From: Vescimonas sanitatis
GTDB taxonomy: Bacteria; Bacillota; Clostridia; Oscillospirales; Oscillospiraceae
Assembly: GCF_049060325.1 (NCBI RefSeq)
Contig: NZ_JBMGPW010000005.1
Coordinates: 1 to 64,000, forward strand
Direction: 5' to 3'
DNA: 64,000 bases
Shown here: positions 8,393 through 15,525 of the stretch, piece by piece
How the letters are laid out: the number at the start of each line of letters is the position of its first letter
How positions within the stretch are numbered: position 1 is the first letter of the stretch
Made by a program: the position numbers and the translations under genes
The notes under the pieces: model-generated
The model's database searches: none
What the model was told of the DNA's origin: nothing
What the model saw: only the letters and a program-made list of their open reading frames with translations

Positions 8393-9253
8393 TTACTTCC
8401 CTTCCGCCCCGCCGAAAGCGCGGCAAATGGTATCGGCGCACTCGCCTACCGTCAGGCTTTCCAGCGGCACATCTACTCCGTCCTGCCGCAGCCGGTACAG
8501 CAGCTCCACCGTATCCGGCGCCGCCAGACCCAGTTCATGCAGGCGCTCCACCTGTGAGAACACCTGCCGCGGCATACCGTCCATCGCTACCTCGCCGTCG
8601 TTCATCACGATCACTCGGTCTGCACGCTCCGCCTCGACCATGTGATGGGTGATAAGCACCACGGTAATACCCTGTTCCCGGTTCAGCCGCAGCACGGTGT
8701 CGATGACCTCACGCCGTCCTGCCGGGTCCAGCATAGCCGTGGCCTCGTCCAGCACGATGCACTTCGGCTCCATGGCCAGAATACCCGCAATGGCGATGCG
8801 CTGCTTCTGCCCGCCGGAGAGCAGGTGCGGTGCGTGGCTGGCGAATTGCTCCATGCCCACCGCCGCCAGCGCGTCGTCCACCCGCCGGCGTATCTCCGCC
8901 GTAGGCACACCCAGGTTCTCCGGGCCGAAGGCTACATCCTCCTCCACCACGTTGGCCACGATCTGATTGTCCGGGTTCTGGAACACCATACCCGTCCGCC
9001 GCCGTATCTCCAGCAGCAGCTTCTCGTCCCGCGTGTCCATTCCGTCCACATACACGGCACCGCCGCACGGCAGCAGCACCGCGTTCAGGTGCTTGGCAAA
9101 GGTGGACTTGCCGGAGCCGTTGTGGCCCAGCACCACCGTAAAGCTGCCCTTTTCGATCTGTACCGATACATCCCGCAGGGCTGGAGGATTTGTCTCCCCC
9201 TCCGGCGCAGGGTACGTATAGGTCAGGTTCCTTGTCTCTATCATCACTGCCAT
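8393..9253 (-). CDS. ecfA1: ECF transporter ATPase EcfA1
   Basis: This ABC ATPase of about 286 residues has Walker A GHNGSGKST, Q-loop FQNPDNQIVA, signature LSGGQKQR and Walker B CIVLDEATAMLDP. The DEA form of Walker B is typical of EcfA1. The ATG at 9251-9253 sits 9 bases from GGAAG; a TTG six bases upstream and a Met three codons downstream are alternatives. It follows the methyltransferase gene closely. Confidence 0.93.
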   Translation of the reverse strand: MAVMIETRNLTYTYPAPEGETNPPALRDVSVQIEKGSFTVVLGHNGSGKSTFAKHLNAVLLPCGGAVYVDGMDTRDEKLLLEIRRRTGMVFQNPDNQIVANVVEEDVAFGPENLGVPTAEIRRRVDDALAAVGMEQFASHAPHLLSGGQKQRIAIAGILAMEPKCIVLDEATAMLDPAGRREVIDTVLRLNREQGITVVLITHHMVEAERADRVIVMNDGEVAMDGMPRQVFSQVERLHELGLAAPDTVELLYRLRQDGVDVPLESLTVGECADTICRAFGGAEGK

Positions 9254-9275
9254 ACGCAATTACTTCCGTTCTTGT

Positions 9276-10139
9276 TTACTCGGAAAACCATCTTCCCGTG
9301 GCGCCGCAGGGCAGCGCCATGCCGCTTTCCGTGCAGGGCAGGCCCAGCTCGTCCCATGTGACCGTGCCGCCGAATTTCCGCCCTACCAGCATCTGCAATA
9401 TGTACCCCAGCACCGACGGCGCCAACCCCGTGGTATAGCTGTTCAATACCACGAACAGCGGCTTGTCCGACAGCACCCGGCTGCACAGCTCCACAAAGGG
9501 ATACAGATTGTCTTCTAACTTCCACACCTCGCCGCCGGGCCCGCGCCCGTAGGAGGGCGGATCCATGATAATGGCGTCATAGGTCTTACCCCGGCGTATC
9601 TCACGCTCCACGAACTTGGCGCAGTCGTCCACGATCCAGCGGATGGGCGCTTCGCCCAGGCCGGATAGCCGGGCGTTCTCCTTACCCCAGGCCACCATAC
9701 CCTTGGCCGCGTCCACATGGCACACAGAAGCCCCGGCCCTCGCACAGGCTACCGTAGCCCCGCCGGTGTAGGCAAACAGGTTCAGCACCCGGATAGGCCT
9801 TCCGGCATGCCGTATCTTGTCCATGGCGAAGTCCCAATTTACCGCCTGCTCAGGGAACAATCCCGTATGCTTGAAGTTCATAGGCTTCACCTGAAATGTC
9901 AGGTCTTTGTAATGCACCTGCCAGCTTTCCGGCAGCTTGCCTTTATCCCAATGACCGCCGCCGGTAGAAGACCGGGAATAGCGTCCTGTTGCGCCGCGCC
10001 ACAGCCGCGTGGTCTTGTCCGTCTCCCAGATCGCCTGGGGATCGGGGCGCACCAATACCTGCCGGTCCCAGCGCTCCAGCTTTTCGCCGCCGCCGCAGTC
10101 CAGCAGCTCATAATCCTTCCAATCCTTCGCGATCCACAT
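9276..10139 (-). CDS. Class I SAM-dependent methyltransferase, RlmI/RlmL-like
   Basis: This 287-residue protein has SAM motif I VLNLFAYTGGATVACA near residue 117 and the catalytic motif DPPSYGRG near residue 193. These match the RlmI/RlmK branch of cytosine- or guanine-modifying rRNA methyltransferases. There is no N-terminal PUA domain; instead it starts with a Trp-rich segment (DYELLDCGGGEKLERW). The target RNA cannot be told from the sequence. It is the first gene of the long operon that continues through ecfA1 to the clpE region. Confidence 0.8.
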   Translation of the reverse strand: MWIAKDWKDYELLDCGGGEKLERWDRQVLVRPDPQAIWETDKTTRLWRGATGRYSRSSTGGGHWDKGKLPESWQVHYKDLTFQVKPMNFKHTGLFPEQAVNWDFAMDKIRHAGRPIRVLNLFAYTGGATVACARAGASVCHVDAAKGMVAWGKENARLSGLGEAPIRWIVDDCAKFVEREIRRGKTYDAIIMDPPSYGRGPGGEVWKLEDNLYPFVELCSRVLSDKPLFVVLNSYTTGLAPSVLGYILQMLVGRKFGGTVTWDELGLPCTESGMALPCGATGRWFSE

Positions 10140-10171
10140 ACAGACGGACCCTCCCCATAATAAATCAGTTT

Positions 10172-10200
10172 ATTATACAATAGAAGTCCCCCATCGTCAA
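10172..10200 (-). promoter_or_regulatory. Promoter of the methyltransferase-ecf-truA-clpE operon
   Basis: Minus-strand -35 TTGACG (10195-10200) and -10 TATAAT (10172-10177) with a 17-base spacer, about 33 bases upstream of the methyltransferase ATG, which has GGGAGGG as its ribosome site. Confidence 0.8.
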
Positions 10201-10250
10201 CGCCGCAACTGTAAACATTTTTCGCCAAACATTTTTTGCCGCGCTGCCCG

Positions 10251-10279
10251 TTGTGGCCGCGGGCAAAGTGTGGTATACT
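10251..10279 (+). promoter_or_regulatory. Promoter of the Mbeg1-like hydrolase gene
   Basis: -35 TTGTGG (10251-10256) and -10 TATACT (10274-10279) with a 17-base spacer, 28 bases before the ATG. It is divergent from the methyltransferase promoter. Confidence 0.65.
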
Positions 10280-10306
10280 GCATATACCATACGCAAGGAG
10301 GTCTAT

Positions 10307-11533
10307 ATGGAAAAGAACACACCCAAACAGCTGGCCCCCGTCAACGGCACACCCTTCGATTACCTCCGCTGGCGCGGCGACCTGACCTTTGCCCGTGACG
10401 GCTTCAACGAGGTGGACAACCTGGTGCTGTGCATCCTCTCCTATATCAACTTCCGCCGCATCGACGCGGTCCATACCAAGGACCCCGCCGCGGCGCCCAC
10501 CCTGGCCCAGGTCGCACCCCTGCTCACCGACGAGGATGACCAGCTGGGCCTCTCCGAGCTCAGCTATCTCCCCCTGCTGCGTCTGGCGGCACAGACCGAA
10601 CGCTTCCGGGACTTGCGCCTGTTCGGCTATACCCACGAATACGACGAACAGAGCGCCAAGCAGTTCGACGCGCTCTCCTTCCTGGTGCCCGACGGCACAT
10701 TGTTCGTCGCCTTCATGGGCACTGACACCTCTCTGGCCGGCTGGAAAGAGGACTTCAACATGAGCTTTCTCTCCGCCGTCCCCGCCCAGACGCGCGCCGT
10801 GTCCTACGCCACGGAGATGGCGTCCCTCTGCCCCGCCCTGCCCCTGCGTATCGGCGGCCACAGCAAGGGCGGCAATCTGGCCGCCTGGGCGGCCATCTAT
10901 CTGCCTGCCGAGCTGCAGAAGGACCGCCTGCTGTCCGCCTATAACAACGATGGCCCCGGCTTCGCCCAGGATATGCTGGACACCCCGGAATACCGCCGGG
11001 TGGCCGATAAGCTGCACACCTATATCCCCGAGTCCTCCATCGTAGGCGTCCTGCTGGAACACGCCGAGGACTACGCCGTTATCGACAGCGCCAACCGTTC
11101 CATCATGCAGCACGAGCCCCTGTCCTGGAGCGTGGTGGGCACCCGCTTTGTCCACCTGGGCCAGCGTTCCCAGATGGGCAGGCTCTCCGACGATGTGCTC
11201 CGGGAGTGGATCGGCTCCATGACCCCCGCCGAGCGTGAGCAGTTCACCGACGCGCTGTTTGACGTGCTCTCTCTGTCCGGCAAAGCCCGGACGCTGGACG
11301 ACCTCCGCAGCGGCGGTCTGGCCGGCGGCGCGGCGCTGCTGAAGCAGTACGCCGGCGCGGACGAGGAGAAAAAGAAGATCATCGCCGAGATATTCCGCCG
11401 TCTGGCCGTGGACGTGAAGGACGAGCTGAAAAGGGCCGCCGGCGAGGGGCTTGAAGGCGTGAAAAAAGCCGCCGGCGAGGGTTTGGAGGGCGTCAAGACC
11501 GTTCTGACCAACCTGACCAAGGGCGAAAAATAA
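10307..11533 (+). CDS. Mbeg1-like / DUF2974 alpha/beta-hydrolase family protein
   Basis: This 408-residue protein has the nucleophile elbow GGHSKGGNLA near residue 186 and lipase-like context (FMGTDTSLAGWKEDF near 140). This matches the DUF2974/Mbeg1-like family of predicted lipases found in gut Clostridia. No signal peptide is visible, so it is probably cytoplasmic. The C-terminus (about 370-400) is an amphipathic tail containing a tandem AAGEGLEGVK unit. The start is the ATG at 10307 behind AAGGAGG. It is monocistronic, with its own promoter and a terminator. Substrate unknown. Confidence 0.75.
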   Translation: MEKNTPKQLAPVNGTPFDYLRWRGDLTFARDGFNEVDNLVLCILSYINFRRIDAVHTKDPAAAPTLAQVAPLLTDEDDQLGLSELSYLPLLRLAAQTERFRDLRLFGYTHEYDEQSAKQFDALSFLVPDGTLFVAFMGTDTSLAGWKEDFNMSFLSAVPAQTRAVSYATEMASLCPALPLRIGGHSKGGNLAAWAAIYLPAELQKDRLLSAYNNDGPGFAQDMLDTPEYRRVADKLHTYIPESSIVGVLLEHAEDYAVIDSANRSIMQHEPLSWSVVGTRFVHLGQRSQMGRLSDDVLREWIGSMTPAEREQFTDALFDVLSLSGKARTLDDLRSGGLAGGAALLKQYAGADEEKKKIIAEIFRRLAVDVKDELKRAAGEGLEGVKKAAGEGLEGVKTVLTNLTKGEK

Positions 11534-11581
11534 AAGCGCAGCCGCCCGCAGGCACAGCCCTCGCCCCCGCAAATGTCAAAA

Positions 11582-11610
11582 AAAGAAAGCCCTCACGGGC
11601 TTTCTTTTTT
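11582..11610. terminator. Bidirectional intrinsic terminator
   Basis: Eleven-base stem (AAAGAAAGCCC at 11582-11592 with its complement at 11597-11607), loop TCAC, with T-runs on both strands. It serves the hydrolase gene and the convergent surface-protein gene. Confidence 0.9.
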
Positions 11611-11616
11611 GTTGAC

Positions 11617-12876
11617 TTAGTGCCGCTTCTTCGCCGTCCACGCCATACCGCCCAGCGACAGCACCGCCGTCACGGCGTAGATACCCACGCCCGCGTCAAA
11701 GGTCTTGGGAGAGCCCTTGGTGGTGGTATCGGGGGTGGGGGCGTAATAGTAGTAGTTGTTGGAGGGCTTCTGCTCGGGCTGGGTAACATTGGAGCCGCCG
11801 TTCTCGTTGATGGTCAGGGTGTTATCCTTGGTCAGCGTCTTTTCCTCGACCAGCTGCTCATTGTTTTCCTTGTAGGAGACAGTCACCTTGGCAGCGGTGT
11901 TCTTCACCGTGACATCTGCGGTGTTCGTCTCGCTGATGACCTGAATATCGCCCTTACCGCCCTTGGTGCCCGTGATGGTATTGTTGTCGATAGTGGCGGT
12001 CATCGTGCCGGTGCCGCCGTTCTTAGCTTTGATGGCAGAGCTGTCATCCGCAAGCCAGCTGGTGTTGCCGGCATCGGCTGCATCACAGCCGCAGTTGGTA
12101 AAGGTGCAGCCGGTAATCGTGTCGGTGCGCGTTCTGGCACCCTTATAGCTGGTCTTGACACCCGCAGCACAACCCACAAACTCGGTGTTGGTCACGGTCA
12201 GGCTACCGTTTGTACTCATGTAGATGCCGCTGCTGTTCTTCTCAATGTGGCAGTCCTTGACGGTCGCGTTGACCGTGCCAGTGTTGCCGGTAATATACAT
12301 CAGAATGCCCTTATCGCCGGTAGCCGTCTCGCCGATGTTGGTGCAGTTCTCCAGATAGAAGGTTTGGGTTACGCCATCATTGGGGGTCGCGCCCCACACC
12401 TTGATATTCTTGGCATCATAAACCTTGACCGTCACATTGGCCGCCTTACCTGCATCCGTCATGTTGACAGAAATCTCACCATACTGGAAGTTCGCACCGT
12501 TGGCATAGATGGTCAGATCCTTCGTCAGGTCCAGCGTTCTGTTGGTATCCACCGCTCTCTGCCGCATGCGCAAAGTCGCGCCAGCTTTACAATAGATCGT
12601 CGTTGCGTCATTCGCGATAGCCGCATTAACATCGGCCGCATACTGCACGTTGCCGCTGGCATCCACATAGGCCACAAGAGCGGTCTTTTCCGAATCCTCA
12701 GTTCCACCAGACTTTACCTCGCCCAGATAGTTCGTGTAGTACACGGTCTGCGCGCTTTCAAAGGAAGCGTCGGTCACGCCATCAGGATATTTCGCCGTAG
12801 TTGTGTCTGCCCAAGATACGGTGCAGAGGGCCAGGGCCATGAGCAGGGCCAGCACCAAGCTTATACATTTCTTCAT
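11617..12876 (-). CDS. Secreted beta-helix-like surface protein with C-terminal sorting-type signal
   Basis: This 419-residue protein has a signal peptide (KKCISLVLALLMALALC, likely cut after SWA near residue 23). The body is Thr/Asn/Gly-rich with repeated right-handed beta-helix-like turns (for example YLENCTNIGE, VTVKDCHIEKNSSGIYM-type, VTNTEFVGCAAGV). A Pro-rich linker with YYYYAP follows. The end is tripartite: SPKTFDAG, a hydrophobic stretch and KKRH. That resembles a cell-wall sorting signal, although the motif is not LPXTG. No sortase gene is in the window. Function unknown; adhesion or glycan binding is possible. Confidence 0.7.
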   Translation of the reverse strand: MKKCISLVLALLMALALCTVSWADTTTAKYPDGVTDASFESAQTVYYTNYLGEVKSGGTEDSEKTALVAYVDASGNVQYAADVNAAIANDATTIYCKAGATLRMRQRAVDTNRTLDLTKDLTIYANGANFQYGEISVNMTDAGKAANVTVKVYDAKNIKVWGATPNDGVTQTFYLENCTNIGETATGDKGILMYITGNTGTVNATVKDCHIEKNSSGIYMSTNGSLTVTNTEFVGCAAGVKTSYKGARTRTDTITGCTFTNCGCDAADAGNTSWLADDSSAIKAKNGGTGTMTATIDNNTITGTKGGKGDIQVISETNTADVTVKNTAAKVTVSYKENNEQLVEEKTLTKDNTLTINENGGSNVTQPEQKPSNNYYYYAPTPDTTTKGSPKTFDAGVGIYAVTAVLSLGGMAWTAKKRH

Positions 12877-12905
12877 TGTTTTCTACCCCTTTTCAGGTCA
12901 AATTT

Positions 12906-12963
12906 CCGCAGGACGCTTCGTTTTAATCTCTGTTAAAACGCTAAAGCAGGAGTACTCCTGCGG
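12906..12963. repeat. Nested palindromes in the surface-protein leader
   Basis: A perfect 16-base palindrome GCAGGAGTACTCCTGC (12946-12961) lies just downstream of the promoter. Next to it CGTTTTAA and TTAAAACG (12919-12940) form a second inverted repeat. CCGCAGGA (12906-12913) and TCCTGCGG (12956-12963) enclose both. It could be a repressor operator or a structured 5' leader. Confidence 0.6.
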
Positions 12964-12971
12964 ATACACAG

Positions 12972-12999
12972 ATTATACCACATTCTTCCCATTTGTCCA
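12972..12999 (-). promoter_or_regulatory. Promoter of the surface-protein gene
   Basis: Minus-strand -35 TGGACA (12994-12999) and -10 TATAAT (12972-12977) with a 16-base spacer. A TG one base upstream gives an extended -10. Confidence 0.7.
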
Positions 13000-13109
13000 C
13001 CCCAATTTCAGCATTTTCCCCGAAAACCTCCATTCCCGGTAACAAATTTCTTTCATTTTTCCACATTTTGGAAATATTCCCGCATCGGTCCGCCCAGCCC
13101 CTTGCCTTC

Positions 13110-13235
13110 CCCTCGAGGGGTTCACGGTGTTGAATGACACGTCGGTGGCGTGTCAGACCCGTGAACCGACCGACCCGCAGGGAGACAGGTGGCAACGCGG
13201 AGCGTTGACGGATGAGGTATCATCGTGCACTCACC
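13110..13235. repeat. Intergenic repeat-like element with compound hairpin
   Basis: The block contains GGTTCACGG (13119-13127) pairing with CCGTGAACC (13159-13167), and inside it TGACACG (13135-13141) pairing with CGTGTCA (13149-13155). The following GGAGACAGGTGGCAACGCGG and GTTGACGGATGAGG strings resemble a short intergenic repeat that I associate with Oscillospiraceae genomes. No second copy is in this window, so the assignment rests on pattern memory. Confidence 0.45.
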
Positions 13236-13247
13236 GCTCCCCCCCCC

Positions 13248-13281
13248 AAAAAAACAACTCCCCCGGCTTCGCCGGGGGAGT
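13248..13281 (-). terminator. Intrinsic terminator of the lysine fermentation operon
   Basis: An 11-base GC-rich stem (13257-13267 with 13271-13281, loop GAA) is followed on the minus strand by a T-tract (13248-13254). It lies just after the atoA stop. Confidence 0.92.
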
Positions 13282-13296
13282 CATACGCATTTTCAC

Positions 13297-13965
13297 TCAG
13301 TCCAGCATACTCTTCAGGTCAACGGCGACCTCGAAGGGAGCGGCCGTGGCTTCCTTGATCTGATCGACAGTGAACTCGGGGTTGATCTCGGTCATCAGCA
13401 GGCCCTTGTCAGTGACCTCAAACACGCACATCTCGGTGATGATCTTATTCACGCAGTGAGAGGCGGTCAGGGGCAGACGGCACTTCTCGAAGATCTTGGG
13501 GTTGCCCTTGGCGGTGTGCTCCATGCACACAATGCAGTGCTTGGCGCCCACGCACAGGTCCATGGCGCCACCCATGCCGGGCATCTTCTTGCCGGGGATG
13601 ATCCAGTTGGCCAGGTTGCCCTCAGCATCGACCTCCAGCGCGCCCAGGAAGCAGGCATCCACATGACCGCCGCGGATCAGGCCGAAGTTGCTGGCGGAGT
13701 CGATGAAGCCGCCGCCATAGGCCACGGAAGCGGGGCTGCCGCCGGCATCCACAACGTGGTACGGATCATAGTTCTCGTCGCCCTCCTTGGGCGCCTTTCC
13801 GGCGGAGACGATACCCAACTCAGCGTGGATGATCAGCTCCACGCCCTCGGGCAGGTAGTGGGGGATCAGGGTGGGCAGACCGATGCCCAGATTCACGACG
13901 TCGCCATCTTTCAGCTCTTTGGCGCAGCGCTTGGCAATAAAGCCCTTGATCTCAGACTTTTCCAT
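13297..13965 (-). CDS. atoA: Butyryl-CoA:acetoacetate CoA-transferase subunit B
   Basis: This 222-residue beta subunit of a class I CoA-transferase has the motif IHAELGIVSAG near residue 47, equivalent to the SENG loop, with Glu49 as the likely catalytic residue that forms the glutamyl-CoA thioester. The GLGIGLPT motif is near residue 26. The true start is the ATG overlapping the atoD stop (TAATG). In lysine fermentation this enzyme passes CoA from butyryl-CoA to the keto acid produced by Kce. The family alone would also allow acetate or other acyl specificity; the operon context supports butyryl/acetoacetate. Confidence 0.92.
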   Translation of the reverse strand: MEKSEIKGFIAKRCAKELKDGDVVNLGIGLPTLIPHYLPEGVELIIHAELGIVSAGKAPKEGDENYDPYHVVDAGGSPASVAYGGGFIDSASNFGLIRGGHVDACFLGALEVDAEGNLANWIIPGKKMPGMGGAMDLCVGAKHCIVCMEHTAKGNPKIFEKCRLPLTASHCVNKIITEMCVFEVTDKGLLMTEINPEFTVDQIKEATAAPFEVAVDLKSMLD

Positions 13966-14657
13966 TACTTTCTGTCTCCTTCCACGATGTAGTTCACGCA
14001 CATACCGTAGGTATGGACGTTCTCCGGCTCGATGTCGCCCACAGGGACGATATACTCGCACTCGGCGATCACGGTGTCTGCGGCAGTGGCCATCACCACG
14101 TTGAAGTTGCGCATGGTGCCCTTGTACCAGCAGTTGCCGTACTCATCGCACTTATAGGCGCCCAGCAGGGCGAAATCGGCGTGGATGGGCTTCATCAGCA
14201 GATAATCCTTGCCGTCCACAGTGTGGCGGCCCAGGCAGAAGGGGGACTCCTCCACCAGGGTATCGATGCCCACGGGGGTCAGCACGCCGCCCAGACCGGC
14301 GCCGCCGGCGCGGATGCACTCAGCCAGGGTGCCCTGGGGCAGCAGATTGACCTCCAGCGTACCCTCGGTGTTCTGCTGGCCGACCTCGGGGGTCATGCCC
14401 ACATGGGTTGCGATGACGCGCTTGACCTGATGGTTGTGGATCAGCTCCGCGATGCCGAAGAACTCCTCGCCCATGGGGCCAGTCGCGCGGCCCATATCGT
14501 TGGCGATCAGGGTCAGGTCCTTCGTGCCCCGGGCCACCAGCTCCTTGACGATAGCGCGGGCCTGGCCGCAAGCCAGGAAGCCGCCGCACATAATCGTGGC
14601 GCCGTCGGGGATCATGGCCGCCGCTTCCTTGGCAGTCAATACAGGTTTCTTTGCCAT
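13965..14657 (-). CDS. atoD: Butyryl-CoA:acetoacetate CoA-transferase subunit A
   Basis: This 230-residue alpha subunit shows the CoA-transferase I layout with ATIMCGGFLACGQA near residue 20 (the GGF loop) and LPQGTLAECIRAGGAG near residue 105. It is separated from kamE by 79 bases containing a hairpin, and overlaps atoA by one base. It forms the heteromeric transferase with AtoA. Confidence 0.93.
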   Translation of the reverse strand: MAKKPVLTAKEAAAMIPDGATIMCGGFLACGQARAIVKELVARGTKDLTLIANDMGRATGPMGEEFFGIAELIHNHQVKRVIATHVGMTPEVGQQNTEGTLEVNLLPQGTLAECIRAGGAGLGGVLTPVGIDTLVEESPFCLGRHTVDGKDYLLMKPIHADFALLGAYKCDEYGNCWYKGTMRNFNVVMATAADTVIAECEYIVPVGDIEPENVHTYGMCVNYIVEGDRK

Positions 14658-14688
14658 TTCTGTTCCTCCTACTTTTTTATGACAGCAA

Positions 14689-14724
14689 CCACTGGGCCAT
14701 CTGCCTATGCAGTTGACCCAGTGG
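14689..14724. repeat. Hairpin between kamE and atoD
   Basis: CCACTGGG (14689-14696) pairs with CCCAGTGG (14717-14724), enclosing a small CTGC/GCAG stem. No T-run follows on the minus strand, so it looks like an mRNA-stabilising or processing element rather than a terminator. Confidence 0.6.
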
Positions 14725-14736
14725 TGCCGTATGGTT

Positions 14737-15525
14737 TTACTTCATGCCGCGCTTGACCATTTCGGTCACGGCGAAGGACGCCACGTCGTCGGCATACTTG
14801 CCGGCGCCGAAACCGGCGTCAAAGCCCAGCTCCTTGGCCAGCTCATGGGTGATGCGGGGGCCGCCGCAGCATACGACGAACTTGTCGCGCAGGCCCTCGG
14901 CCTCCAGCAGCTCGATGAGGTTGGTCAGGTTCTGGATGTGTACATCCTTCTGGGTAACGGTCTGGCTGACCAGCAGCACGTCCGCGTGCAGCTCCAGCGC
15001 CTTCTTGATGAATTCCTCGTTGGGGACCTGAGAGCCCAGGTTATAGGCCTCGATCATCTCGTAACGCTCCAGGCCGTAGTGGCCGGCGAAGCCCTTGCGG
15101 TTCATGATAGCGTCGATACCCACGGTGTGAGCATCGGTGCCGGTGGAGGCACCCACCATCACGACCTTGCGGCCGATGTGCTCTTTGATGTACTCATTGG
15201 TATCCTCCATGCTCATCACATCGGACTCCACAGTAATAACATGGATATCCTCATAGTTCACGGAGTGTACGCAGCTGCCATAGACCACATAGAAGGTGAA
15301 CTCCTTGTCCAGCGCGGTGTGATAGGCCACGTTGGGCTCCTCAAGACCCATCTTCTTGGCGATCTGGCGGGCAGCCTCCTCACCGCGCTCATCATCCTTG
15401 ATGGGCAGGGTGAAGCTGGTCTGCACCTTACCGTCGTTCATGGTGTCGCCATAGGGCTTCAGGCGGGTCAGATCCAGCGTTGTATCGAAATCGATCTTAT
15501 GGGTATTATACAGTCCGCTGCTCAT
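14737..15525 (-). CDS. kamE: Lysine 5,6-aminomutase beta subunit
   Basis: This 262-residue subunit carries the adenosylcobalamin-binding Rossmann domain with the base-off motif DAHTVG (Asp131-x-His133-xx-Gly136). The invariant Lys of MNRKGF at position 144 matches the lysine that forms the internal aldimine with PLP in known KamE. With KamD it moves the terminal amino group of beta-lysine from C6 to C5. It overlaps kamD by 4 bases, which favours coupled synthesis of the two subunits. Confidence 0.96.
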   Translation of the reverse strand: MSSGLYNTHKIDFDTTLDLTRLKPYGDTMNDGKVQTSFTLPIKDDERGEEAARQIAKKMGLEEPNVAYHTALDKEFTFYVVYGSCVHSVNYEDIHVITVESDVMSMEDTNEYIKEHIGRKVVMVGASTGTDAHTVGIDAIMNRKGFAGHYGLERYEMIEAYNLGSQVPNEEFIKKALELHADVLLVSQTVTQKDVHIQNLTNLIELLEAEGLRDKFVVCCGGPRITHELAKELGFDAGFGAGKYADDVASFAVTEMVKRGMK

